A stretch of DNA of 64,000 nucleotides from Pseudomonas chlororaphis (GTDB lineage: Bacteria > Pseudomonadota > Gammaproteobacteria > Pseudomonadales > Pseudomonadaceae), in the NCBI GenBank assembly GCA_001023535.1, contig CP011020.1:4477734-4541733 (forward strand). The letters run 5' to 3'. Every line of letters starts with the position of its first letter. Position 1 is the stretch's first letter. The notes beneath the pieces are model-generated. The model did not search any database and had not been told where the DNA came from. It saw nothing but the letters and a program-made list of their open reading frames with translations. Both the position numbers and the translations under genes were made by a program. This document shows positions 1-7,419 of the stretch, in pieces.

Positions 1-186
1 ACTGTCCAAAGGGTCAATATTCAAAAGATTGCAACTAACCACCCGCAATAACCGCTCATTTTCACCCTGCACTACTTAATTCAAAGTGCCTCCTCAATGT
101 TTTGATTAAATGCGTCAGTGCGAATCACCCAGCCCTCAAAACCTGAACAATCCACCCCATCTGCATTCAACATACAAGTGCTGGCC
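1..186. other. intergenic, no gene seen
   Basis: This stretch is more AT-rich than the rest of the window. I see no ORF with a credible start and no terminator hairpin. It lies downstream of the minus-strand dehydrogenase gene and probably holds the 3' region or promoter of a gene outside the window. Confidence 0.5.
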
Positions 187-1206
187 CTAGCGATACAACA
201 AGCGCTCTGCCAGTTCATCGGCCACCCGGGCCGGTGAGCGTTTCTCCGCCTGGGCGTGGGCGAAGATTTCGGTCAGGCGCGCGCCGATCTTCGACAGATG
301 TGCGGTGATGCTCGGCAGTTCTTCGCCGCGGTGCTTGAGGGCGACGTAGATCAGGCCGCCGGAGTTGATCACGTAGTCGGGCGCGTAGAGGATCCCGCGC
401 CGCTCCAGTTGATCGGCCACTTGCAGGTTGCTCAATTGGTTATGGGCCGAACCGGCCACGGCCGAGCAACGCAGTTGCGCCACGCTGTGGCTGTTGAGCA
501 CGCCGCCCAGGCCACAGGGGGCGAGGATGTCGCAAGGGGTGCTGAGCAGTGCGTCATTGGCGATGGGGTGCGCGCCCAGTTGCTCCATCGCCAGCTGTAC
601 CTTGCCGGGGTCGATGTCGCTGACCAGCAGTTCGGCGCCAGCGGCGTGCAGCTGTTCGGCCAGGGCATAACCGACATTGCCCAGGCCCTGGATCGCCACG
701 CGCAGGCTTTCCAGGTTATCGCTGCCCAGGCGAGCCATGGCGGTGGCCCGGATGCCGGCGAACACGCCCATCGCCGCATGGGGCGCGGGATCTCCCGAGG
801 CCGTGGTGCTGGTGACGTGGCGGGTCTGCTGGGCGATGCAATCCATGTCGGCCACCGACGTTCCGCTGTCGATGGCGGTGATGTAGCGCCCGTCCAACTG
901 TTCGATGCAACGACCAAAGGCTTCGAACAACGCGGCCCGGCTTTCGACATGGGCCGGTCGCATGATCACCGCCACCCCGCCTCCCACTGGCAAGCCGGCC
1001 AGGGCAGCCTTGTAGCTCATGCCCTGGGCCAGGCGCACGGCGTCCGCCACGGCACTTTCGTCGTCGGGGTAGGCAAGATAACGACAGCCACCCAGGGCGG
1101 GCCCGGGACGGCTGCAATGAATGGCAATCACCGCCTTCAACCCGGTCATCGGGTCTACGCTTAAGTGCAGCGATTCAAGGCGGGAGCTTTGCATGAGAGC
1201 GAACAT
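187..1206 (-). CDS. Leu/Phe/Val dehydrogenase family protein, catalytic Lys replaced
   Basis: 339 aa, full length for the Glu/Leu/Phe/Val dehydrogenase family, which oxidatively deaminates branched-chain amino acids with NAD+. The N-terminal catalytic domain has the GGCRY region (about 39-43) and MSYKAALAG with the first conserved lysine at 66. The AIDSGTSVADMD stretch (about 111-122) keeps the conserved Asp. The C-terminal Rossmann domain has the GLGNVG nucleotide-binding loop (about 173-178). The second family lysine, in GGGK 12 residues after Lys66, is valine here (GGGV, Val78; codon GTG at 973-975). In B. sphaericus LeuDH that lysine (Lys80) is catalytic, so activity is doubtful. The gene is monocistronic and diverges from the SirB1 gene. 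Confidence 0.85.
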   Translation of the reverse strand: MFALMQSSRLESLHLSVDPMTGLKAVIAIHCSRPGPALGGCRYLAYPDDESAVADAVRLAQGMSYKAALAGLPVGGGVAVIMRPAHVESRAALFEAFGRCIEQLDGRYITAIDSGTSVADMDCIAQQTRHVTSTTASGDPAPHAAMGVFAGIRATAMARLGSDNLESLRVAIQGLGNVGYALAEQLHAAGAELLVSDIDPGKVQLAMEQLGAHPIANDALLSTPCDILAPCGLGGVLNSHSVAQLRCSAVAGSAHNQLSNLQVADQLERRGILYAPDYVINSGGLIYVALKHRGEELPSITAHLSKIGARLTEIFAHAQAEKRSPARVADELAERLLYR

Positions 1207-1391
1207 CGACAGGCTCCCGAATCACTTTGTTCGTTTCGCCAGTATAGGCGCGCGCTCGAAATTTGCTGAAACACACCGGCATAAGGCCGGTGGGCCGCCA
1301 GCCTTTTCGGTATAACCGCCGACTGCGCCGGCCCGGGACTGGACGAAAATCCATGGCAGAGCTACAACGGGGACATAGCCCGGAGAGTGTG

Positions 1392-2195
1392 ATGAAACCG
1401 CGCCAAGCCTTTTTTGCCTGCCTGCACCGCTCGCCCCCGGCGCTGTTCGAAGCTGCGCTGTGGATCGCCGCCGAACATGATCGCGACGTCGACGTACCGG
1501 CCCTGCTGCGCGACTTCAGGGATCTGCAACAACGGGTCAGCCATGACCTGCCGATGCTGCCGGTGAGCGAGTTGGCCCAACCCTTGTTACGTCAGCTCAA
1601 CGACCTGGGGTTCGCCCAGGACGACGCCACACCGCTGCGCCCGCGGGCGGCGTTGCTCGACAAGGTCCTGGTGGGCAAGCGCGGGCAGCCGCTGGCCCTC
1701 GGCCTGATTGCCCTGGAACTGGCGCGCGGCCTGGAGATCCCGATGGTCGGCGTCAATTTCCCTGGCCACTTCCTGTTGAAGGTGCCTGGGGCCGACCATT
1801 TGCTCGATCCGTGCGGCGGACGCCGGTTGTACCCCCATGACTGCCGGGACCTGCTGCACCGTCAATATGGCGCGAACATGCCGCTCAAGGCTGAACACCT
1901 GGTCAACGCCGAGCCGCTGCAGATGCTCCAGCGACTGTCACGCAACCTGCGCCAGTTGCACCTGGCGAACGACGACTACATTGCCGCGCTGATCGACGCC
2001 GAACGGGTGCTGGAACTGGGTAACGCCAGCGCCGCCGACTACCTAGCCCGCGCCAGCCTGTACCAGCGACTCGATTGCCCCAACGCCGAGCGATTCGACC
2101 TGGAGCATGCGCTGATGCTCAGCGAAGACCCGATCCAGCGGCTCCGGCTGACGGAGCGGCTGGGGCACCTGCCACCGAACTCGATTGTGCATTGA
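1392..2195 (+). CDS. SirB1 family (transglutaminase-like/TPR) protein
   Basis: 267 aa. I chose the ATG at 1392 because a GGAGAG Shine-Dalgarno sits just upstream; in-frame starts at 1353 and 1263 are possible but less well supported. The sequence has the SirB1 pattern: a helical N-terminus (FEAALWIAAEHD) and a transglutaminase-like core with LVGKRGQPLALGLIALELA and VNFPGHFLLKV. The helical C-terminal half has TPR-like character (YLARASLYQRLDC). Biochemical role of the family is not settled; relatives include E. coli SirB1/YchA. It diverges from the dehydrogenase gene. No operon partner is visible downstream, where a REP cluster follows. Confidence 0.8.
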   Translation: MKPRQAFFACLHRSPPALFEAALWIAAEHDRDVDVPALLRDFRDLQQRVSHDLPMLPVSELAQPLLRQLNDLGFAQDDATPLRPRAALLDKVLVGKRGQPLALGLIALELARGLEIPMVGVNFPGHFLLKVPGADHLLDPCGGRRLYPHDCRDLLHRQYGANMPLKAEHLVNAEPLQMLQRLSRNLRQLHLANDDYIAALIDAERVLELGNASAADYLARASLYQRLDCPNAERFDLEHALMLSEDPIQRLRLTERLGHLPPNSIVH

Positions 2196-2230
2196 GACAG
2201 GATGAAGCGGGCCCCTGTTGACCGACCTGA

Positions 2231-2377
2231 CGCCTTCGCGAGCAAGCTCGCTCCCACAAGGCGCTGTGTGCTGCCGGCAGAGAGAGGGCGGCTGTCGGGC
2301 CGCCTTCGCGAGCAAGCTCGCTCCCACAGTGGGGCCGCTACCTATTCCCTGTGGGAGCGGGCTTGCCCGCGAAGGCG
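2231..2377. repeat. REP cluster, three copies
   Basis: Two direct copies of CGAGCAAGCTCGCTCCCACA (2231-2258 and 2301-2328) are followed by an inverted copy GTGGGAGCGGGCTTGC (2351-2377). This arrangement of imperfect palindromes is the REP type seen throughout fluorescent Pseudomonas intergenic DNA. It lies between the convergent SirB1 and maiA genes and may help end both transcripts. Confidence 0.9.
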
Positions 2378-2394
2378 TCAGGTCGGTCACGGCC

Positions 2395-3036
2395 CTATCC
2401 GGCAGGCGTATCGGGCTGATTCGCAGGATGCGCCCGCTGGAACGCCGCATGCCCGGCCGCCAGCCCCGCCACTCGACAGATCCGCGGGTACGCCTGCAAC
2501 GAGACATTGAACCGCTCAGCCGCGTACAACTGCGGAATCAAGTAGACATCCGCCAGTCCCGGCGTCGCGCCGAAGCAAAAACCCTCATCGCCGATCAACC
2601 GCTCCACCGCCGCCAAGCCCTGGCTGATCCAGTGCCCGATCCACTCCGTCACCTGCCCCTCGTCATGCCCCCATTGGCGCAGTTTGTTGAGCACGCTGAC
2701 GTTGTGCAGCGGGTGAATATCACAACCGATCAAGGCCGCGACGCCCCGCTCGTGGGCTCGAATGGCCAAGTCCGCGTTGAGCAACGGCACCTGCGGATAC
2801 CGTTCTTCCAGGTACTCGATGATCGCGGGAGATTGCACCAGCACATCCCCCTCATCGGTCCTCAACGCGGGCACTCGCCCCTGGGGATTGATCGCCAGGT
2901 AGGCCGGCTGGCGATGCTCGCCTCCCGGCGGGGCGATCAGGTTGATGGGCAGGGCCTGATAGTCCAGGCCCTTGAGCGCCAGGGCGATGCGCACCCGGTA
3001 CGACGAAGTGGAGCGGTAGTAGGTATAGAGTTCCAT
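2395..3036 (-). CDS. maiA: maleylacetoacetate isomerase
   Basis: 213 aa zeta-class glutathione transferase that isomerises 4-maleylacetoacetate to 4-fumarylacetoacetate in tyrosine/phenylalanine catabolism. The N-terminal thioredoxin fold carries the zeta signature YRSTSSYRVRIAL (about 7-19), with the Ser-Ser-Tyr glutathione-activating region. PAIIEYLEE (about 70-78) contributes to the glutathione site. The C-terminal helical domain has the typical GDEGFCFGATPGLADVYLIP stretch. It is the last gene of hmgA-fahA-maiA, 9 bp after fahA, so it is almost certainly cotranscribed under HmgR control. Cytoplasmic. Confidence 0.96.
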   Translation of the reverse strand: MELYTYYRSTSSYRVRIALALKGLDYQALPINLIAPPGGEHRQPAYLAINPQGRVPALRTDEGDVLVQSPAIIEYLEERYPQVPLLNADLAIRAHERGVAALIGCDIHPLHNVSVLNKLRQWGHDEGQVTEWIGHWISQGLAAVERLIGDEGFCFGATPGLADVYLIPQLYAAERFNVSLQAYPRICRVAGLAAGHAAFQRAHPANQPDTPAG

Positions 3037-3045
3037 GCTCGCCCC

Positions 3046-4350
3046 TCAACGCGCCGGCAGGATCTTGCCACGGCACTCGCCAAACCCGATGGAGGCAAAG
3101 CCCTCGCGGCGGCAACGGGCCCGCAGGATGATTTCGTCACCGTCCTCGAGGAACCTGCGCACTTCGCCAGACGCCAGCTCGATCGGCTTCTTACCACCCT
3201 CGGTGATTTCCAGCAGGCTGCCAAACTGACCATTCTGCGGGCCCGACAAGGTGCCCGAACCAAACAGGTCACCGGCCTGCAACTGGCAACCATTGACGCT
3301 GTGGTGCGCCACCATCTGCGCCACGGTCCAGTACATGTACTGGGTGTTGCTCAAGGTCAGGCGATGCGCCGGCAGGTTCTGCTCGCGCATGGCGTCGGTC
3401 AGCAGCAGCACTTCCAGTTCGATGTCGAAGGCACCACCGGCCTGGTCGCGCGCGTCCAGCAGATACGGCAGCGGTTGCGGATCGCCCTGCGGACGCGCGG
3501 GTTGTGCACGACGAAACGGTTCGAGCGCCTCGGCCGTCACGACCCACGGCGAAATGCTGGTGAGGAAGCTCTTCGACAGGAAAGGCCCCAGCGGCTGGTA
3601 TTCCCACGCCTGGATATCCCGGGCCGACCAGTCGTTGAGCAGGCAGAAACCGCCAATGTGCTCGGCGGCGTCACCAATGGCGATGGGTTCGCCCAATGCA
3701 TTGCCCTGGCCGATCCAGATCCCCAGCTCCAATTCATAGTCCAGCCGTGCGCACGGACCGAAGGTGGGTTCGGCCTGACCGGCCGGCAGCGTCTGCCCCT
3801 TGGGACGGCGCACGTCGGTGCCGGAGGGACGGATGGTCGAGGCGCGGCCGTGATAACCGATGGGCACGTACTTGTAGTTGGGCAACAGCGGGTTGTCGGG
3901 GCGGAACAGCTTGCCGACATTCTGTGCGTGCTCGATCCCTACGTAGAAATCGGTGTAGTCATTGATCCTGGCCGGCAGGTGCAACTGGCAATCGGCCGCG
4001 GGGAACAGCCATTGAGACTGCTGGGCTTCGAGCTGGGCACGCTGAGGGCTGTCCTCGCGCAGCAGCTCCAGCAGCCGCTCACGCAAGGCGACACGGGCGC
4101 CACGGCCCAGCTCGAAAAACCCATTGAGATCACCGCCCGCCATGGCTTCGACCGCTGCTCGCGCCGCGCCGTCGAACAGGCCGGCCTGCAACGCGGCCGA
4201 CAAATCGAGAATCTGCTCGCCGATGGCCACGCCGCCGCGTCGGGTGCCGCCCTGGTGGCTGAAGATGCCCAGTGGCAGGTTCTGCAGCGGGAAATCGGCA
4301 TGACCGTTGGCAGAGGCCACCCAGCTACGGACGGGGGAAAGTTGAGTCAT
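3046..4350 (-). CDS. fahA: fumarylacetoacetase
   Basis: 434 aa, matching the length of bacterial fumarylacetoacetate hydrolases. It cleaves fumarylacetoacetate to fumarate and acetoacetate, the last step of the homogentisate pathway. Visible family features are FYVGIEHAQNVGKLFR, the GYHGRAST and LDYELELG metal-site regions, NDWSARDIQAWEY, and the C-terminal GSGTLSGPQ motif. The start codon is 3 bp after the hmgA stop and the stop is 9 bp before maiA, which indicates a tight three-gene operon. No anomaly was seen. The symbols hmgB or fah are also used. Confidence 0.97.
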   Translation of the reverse strand: MTQLSPVRSWVASANGHADFPLQNLPLGIFSHQGGTRRGGVAIGEQILDLSAALQAGLFDGAARAAVEAMAGGDLNGFFELGRGARVALRERLLELLREDSPQRAQLEAQQSQWLFPAADCQLHLPARINDYTDFYVGIEHAQNVGKLFRPDNPLLPNYKYVPIGYHGRASTIRPSGTDVRRPKGQTLPAGQAEPTFGPCARLDYELELGIWIGQGNALGEPIAIGDAAEHIGGFCLLNDWSARDIQAWEYQPLGPFLSKSFLTSISPWVVTAEALEPFRRAQPARPQGDPQPLPYLLDARDQAGGAFDIELEVLLLTDAMREQNLPAHRLTLSNTQYMYWTVAQMVAHHSVNGCQLQAGDLFGSGTLSGPQNGQFGSLLEITEGGKKPIELASGEVRRFLEDGDEIILRARCRREGFASIGFGECRGKILPAR

Positions 4351-4353
4351 GGG

Positions 4354-5658
4354 TTATCTCCGGGTCGGGTCGAAGGTGACAGGCAGCGAAGCCCAGCACC
4401 CATCGTAGTCGGTTTGCAGTTGCGGGCAGTCCATGGCGAAACGGCTCGGACGCAGCACTTGGCTGGTCTCGAACATGAAGGCCATGGTGTGGTCGATTTT
4501 CGCCGGCTGAAGTTCGGCGTTGATCGCCTTGGTGCAGGTTTCGCCGTCCGGGCCATGGGCGCTCATGCAGCTGTGCAACGACGCCCCGCCGGGCACGAAG
4601 CCCTCGGCCTTGGCATCGTAGGCGCCCTGGATCAGGCCCATGAATTCGTTCATCAGGTTGCGATGGAACCAGGGTGGACGGAAGGTCTTCTCGGCCACCA
4701 TCCAGCGGGGTGGGAAAATGACGAAATCCAGGTTGGCCAGGCCGTGGACGCTGGTGGGCGAGGTCAACACGGTGAAAATCGACGGGTCCGGGTGGTCGAA
4801 GCTGACGGTGCCGATGGTGTTGAACCGCCGCAGATCATATTTGTACGGCACGTTGTTGCCGTGCCAGGCGACCACGTCGAAGGGCGAGTGCCCCAGCTCG
4901 CAAGCCCACAACTGGCCGAGGAACTTCTGCACCAGGGTGGTGGGCTGGGCGAGGTTCTCGTAATGGGCGACCGGTGTCAGGAAGTCCCGCGGGTTGGCCA
5001 GGCCATTGCTGCCGATGGGCCCGAGGTCCGGCAGACGCAGCGGCGCGCCATGGTTTTCGGCGAGGTAACCGCGGGCCTGCGCATCCAGCAGTTCGACGCG
5101 AAACTTCAAGCCCCGGGGCAGCACGGCGATTTCCAGCGGCGCCAGTTCCAGCACGCCCAGTTCGGTGATGATCCGCAACCGGCCCAACTGCGGCACGATC
5201 AGCCATTCACCGTCGGCATTGAAGAACACCCGCTCCATGGAGCGGTTGGCGCAATAGTGAAAAATGCTGATGCCAGCCGGCTTGTCCATGCCGGCATTGG
5301 CGGCCATGCGCACCAGGCCATCGAGGAAATCGGTGGGCTGCGCGGGATTCTCCAGCGGGTTCCAGCGCAACCGATTGGGCGTGACCTCGCCCAGCGGGCC
5401 GCCGACCAGTTGCCGCTCCAATGGGGTGAAGGCCGGGTGGTTGGCCGACGGCCGGATGCGGTACATCCAGGTCCGCCGAGCCTCGCTGCGGGCCATGGTG
5501 AACGCGGTGCCGGAGAACAATTCGGCGTACAGGCCGTAAGGGGCTTTTTGCGGAGAGTTCTGGCCGACGGGCAAAGCGCCGGGCAGGGCTTCGCTGGCGA
5601 ACTCATTGCCGAAGCCTGATTGATAAGCCAGGTCCGACGCTGGGGAATCGAGGTTCAT
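4354..5658 (-). CDS. hmgA: homogentisate 1,2-dioxygenase
   Basis: 434 aa. This Fe(II) dioxygenase opens the ring of homogentisate to give maleylacetoacetate. The N-terminus has the conserved [13 protein letters not shown] and [14 protein letters not shown]. The C-terminal half contains the iron-ligand region, including [19 protein letters not shown] and EFMGLI. It is the first gene of the hmgA-fahA-maiA operon and reads away from hmgR across a 152-bp divergent promoter region with palindromic operators. Loss of this enzyme in Pseudomonas is known to give brown pyomelanin; this copy looks intact. Confidence 0.98.
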   Translation of the reverse strand: MNLDSPASDLAYQSGFGNEFASEALPGALPVGQNSPQKAPYGLYAELFSGTAFTMARSEARRTWMYRIRPSANHPAFTPLERQLVGGPLGEVTPNRLRWNPLENPAQPTDFLDGLVRMAANAGMDKPAGISIFHYCANRSMERVFFNADGEWLIVPQLGRLRIITELGVLELAPLEIAVLPRGLKFRVELLDAQARGYLAENHGAPLRLPDLGPIGSNGLANPRDFLTPVAHYENLAQPTTLVQKFLGQLWACELGHSPFDVVAWHGNNVPYKYDLRRFNTIGTVSFDHPDPSIFTVLTSPTSVHGLANLDFVIFPPRWMVAEKTFRPPWFHRNLMNEFMGLIQGAYDAKAEGFVPGGASLHSCMSAHGPDGETCTKAINAELQPAKIDHTMAFMFETSQVLRPSRFAMDCPQLQTDYDGCWASLPVTFDPTRR

Positions 5659-5723
5659 GGAGCCTCCAAGGATGCGGCCCGTGACTCATGGGGTGAGTGT
5701 CAGGCGCACCGGGTTATTTTTAT

Positions 5724-5749
5724 CGTAATTCAATTACGCATAACGTAAT
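5724..5749. promoter_or_regulatory. probable HmgR operator, two overlapping palindromes
   Basis: Two inverted repeats overlap between hmgA and hmgR. The first is CGTAATTCAATTACG (5724-5738, 7-bp arms with a 1-bp centre). The second is ATTACGCATAACGTAAT (5733-5749, 6-bp arms, 5-bp spacer, 17 bp in all). In P. putida, HmgR is known to bind a 17-bp palindrome at the hmgA promoter and to release with homogentisate; assigning this dyad as that operator is inference from position and length. Confidence 0.7.
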
Positions 5750-5778
5750 TTGCTCGACAACGACCGTCAAGCTATAAA
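5750..5778 (+). promoter_or_regulatory. candidate sigma-70 promoter of hmgR
   Basis: TTGCTC (5750-5755) and TATAAA (5773-5778) are separated by 17 bp, ending 32 bp before the hmgR start codon. The -35 element directly abuts the palindromic operator, so HmgR bound there could also limit its own expression. Confidence 0.5.
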
Positions 5779-5810
5779 GACGCCCATTCGCCTCTGGACC
5801 CCGCGCCGCC

Positions 5811-6632
5811 ATGCAAACCCCGCTCAATAACGGTAAACAGAAAGTCCGCTCGGCCGAAGTCGGCACTGACATTCTCAAGGCCTTGGCCGAGCTGTCGCCG
5901 TCCACGTCGCTGTCGCGCCTGGCCGAGCACGTGCAAATGCCGGCAAGCAAGGTGCATCGCTACTTGCAGGCGTTGATTGCCAGCGGATTCGCCGAGCAGA
6001 ACACCGCCACCAACCACTACGGCCTGGGCCGCGAAGCGCTGCGCGTCGGGCTGGCGGCATTGAACGGCATGGACGTGCTGCAAGTGGCCGCCATGCCGCT
6101 GGCCGAGTTGCGCGATGACCTGAACGAAACCTGCTTCCTGGCGGTGTGGGGCAACCACGGCGCCACCGTGGTGCGCATCGAACCTGCCGTGCGCGCCGTG
6201 ACGGTCGTGACGCAACTGGGCTCGGTGCTGCCCCTGCTCAGTTCGTCCACCGGGCTGGTGTTCAGCGCCTACCTGCCCGAGCGCGAGACGATCGGCTTGC
6301 GCGAACAGGAGGTGCAAGGATCCGAACGGCATGCCCTGGCCGACGACCAGGCCTATGCCACCTTGTGCGAACAGATCCGCAACCGTGGCCTGCACCATGT
6401 ACATGGCCTGCTGATGCCCGGCGTGGATGCCTTGTCCGCCCCGGTGTTCAATGCGGTCGGCCAGGTGACGGCGGTGATGACCATCGTCGGCCCGACCTCG
6501 CTGTTCCACGCCGACGAAAACGGCCCGGCGGCGCAACGATTGCTCGCCGCGACCCGGGCCGTGAGTTGGCGGATGGGGTATGAAACCGATGGAAGATCAG
6601 CCCAGGAAGTCGGGGACGATCCTGATCAGTAG
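5811..6632 (+). CDS. hmgR: IclR-family regulator of homogentisate catabolism
   Basis: 273 aa with the IclR two-domain layout. An N-terminal winged helix-turn-helix covers about 14-70 (ILKALAELSPSTSLSRLAEH, then MPASKVHRYLQALIASGFAEQ). A C-terminal effector-binding GAF-like domain follows, with ETCFLAVWG, LPLLSSSTGLVF and VFNAVGQVTAVMTIVGP. It diverges from hmgA, which in Pseudomonas is the mark of HmgR, a repressor relieved by homogentisate. Its 3' end overlaps the convergent unknown gene by 36 bp, so the last dozen residues are encoded opposite that gene's end. Confidence 0.93.
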   Translation: MQTPLNNGKQKVRSAEVGTDILKALAELSPSTSLSRLAEHVQMPASKVHRYLQALIASGFAEQNTATNHYGLGREALRVGLAALNGMDVLQVAAMPLAELRDDLNETCFLAVWGNHGATVVRIEPAVRAVTVVTQLGSVLPLLSSSTGLVFSAYLPERETIGLREQEVQGSERHALADDQAYATLCEQIRNRGLHHVHGLLMPGVDALSAPVFNAVGQVTAVMTIVGPTSLFHADENGPAAQRLLAATRAVSWRMGYETDGRSAQEVGDDPDQ

Positions 6633-7298
6633 GTCATTGAGGTGGGCAGGCGTCAGGCGCGGATGCAGGTGACGCTCTTCGCCGCTGAAGGGGACCAGGT
6701 AGATGGCCTGGGGATCGCCCTTGGCATGGTAAGGAATATCGTTGTTGCGTAGGTGCGCCAGCAAGTACTCAACCAGGGGTTCGGAAGAAAACACCACCGG
6801 GTTTGCAACGTCATGGTTGACGAAGCTGGTGATGAAGACTTTCTCCAGATCGACGCCGGGCAGATGGACTTTCAACGCGCCATGAAGCGCTTCGGCGCTC
6901 AACGGCAGGATGGGCCGCTCGGACAAATCCATCCCGGGCTTTTCAGCCAGGCCCGTCACGATGTCCGCCACGATTTTCTCGAAGGTGATCAAGTCCAGCG
7001 CCTTGACCCGATCTTCGACGGCAAAGGAATACCGCTTGCTGAAGATATTGGTGATGCCTTGGGTGTAATGCGCCAAGGTCTGTTTCTGAACGCAGGCCAG
7101 TGTTTCATCGAACAATGTCCTGGACGTTTCAACCTGGGGCTCGGGAAACCCGGCCACGGTATTCAGATACAGGTTATGCGGGTTGAGGCCCAGTGCCTCC
7201 AGGTGATCGCCCAACAGCACTTGCACGGCAAAATCGACGCGAGTGAGCTTGAGGGCAAGCAGTCTTTCGGAATACGTAGAAAACGTTTGAGTGTTCAT
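6597..7298 (-). CDS. uncharacterised protein, possibly DUF6543/dermonecrotic-toxin-like N-terminus
   Basis: 233 aa from the ATG at 7298, chosen because AAGGA lies 5 nt upstream; longer in-frame starts up to 7388 lack this. I do not recognise it firmly. It is mostly helical with hydrophobic runs (FAVQVLLGDHLEALGLNP, IVADIVTGLAEKP) and a motif LNPHNLYLNTV. That motif recalls, weakly, the helical region of large Pseudomonas DUF6543 proteins, but the whole chain is far shorter than those. No signal peptide or membrane segment is seen. It converges on hmgR (36-bp overlap) and lies 121 bp downstream of the MalT-like regulator. Function unknown. Confidence 0.6.
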   Translation of the reverse strand: MNTQTFSTYSERLLALKLTRVDFAVQVLLGDHLEALGLNPHNLYLNTVAGFPEPQVETSRTLFDETLACVQKQTLAHYTQGITNIFSKRYSFAVEDRVKALDLITFEKIVADIVTGLAEKPGMDLSERPILPLSAEALHGALKVHLPGVDLEKVFITSFVNHDVANPVVFSSEPLVEYLLAHLRNNDIPYHAKGDPQAIYLVPFSGEERHLHPRLTPAHLNDLLIRIVPDFLG

Positions 7299-7419
7299 GA
7301 ACATCCTTGTCATTTCATGGCCCGAACGTCCTGTTCGAACCGGCATCGCCGTTATAACCCAACTCCCCCTCCGGGGGTAAAAGCGCAACTGTAAGCACGC
7401 GTAAGGCTTGCAGTGCGCA

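Noticed and set aside
2218..5619. 1133-codon plus-strand ORF opposite the hmg genes
   Set aside because: It is antisense to maiA, fahA and hmgA, which are all clear. Long open antisense frames are expected from strong GC bias, and the product has no recognisable domain.
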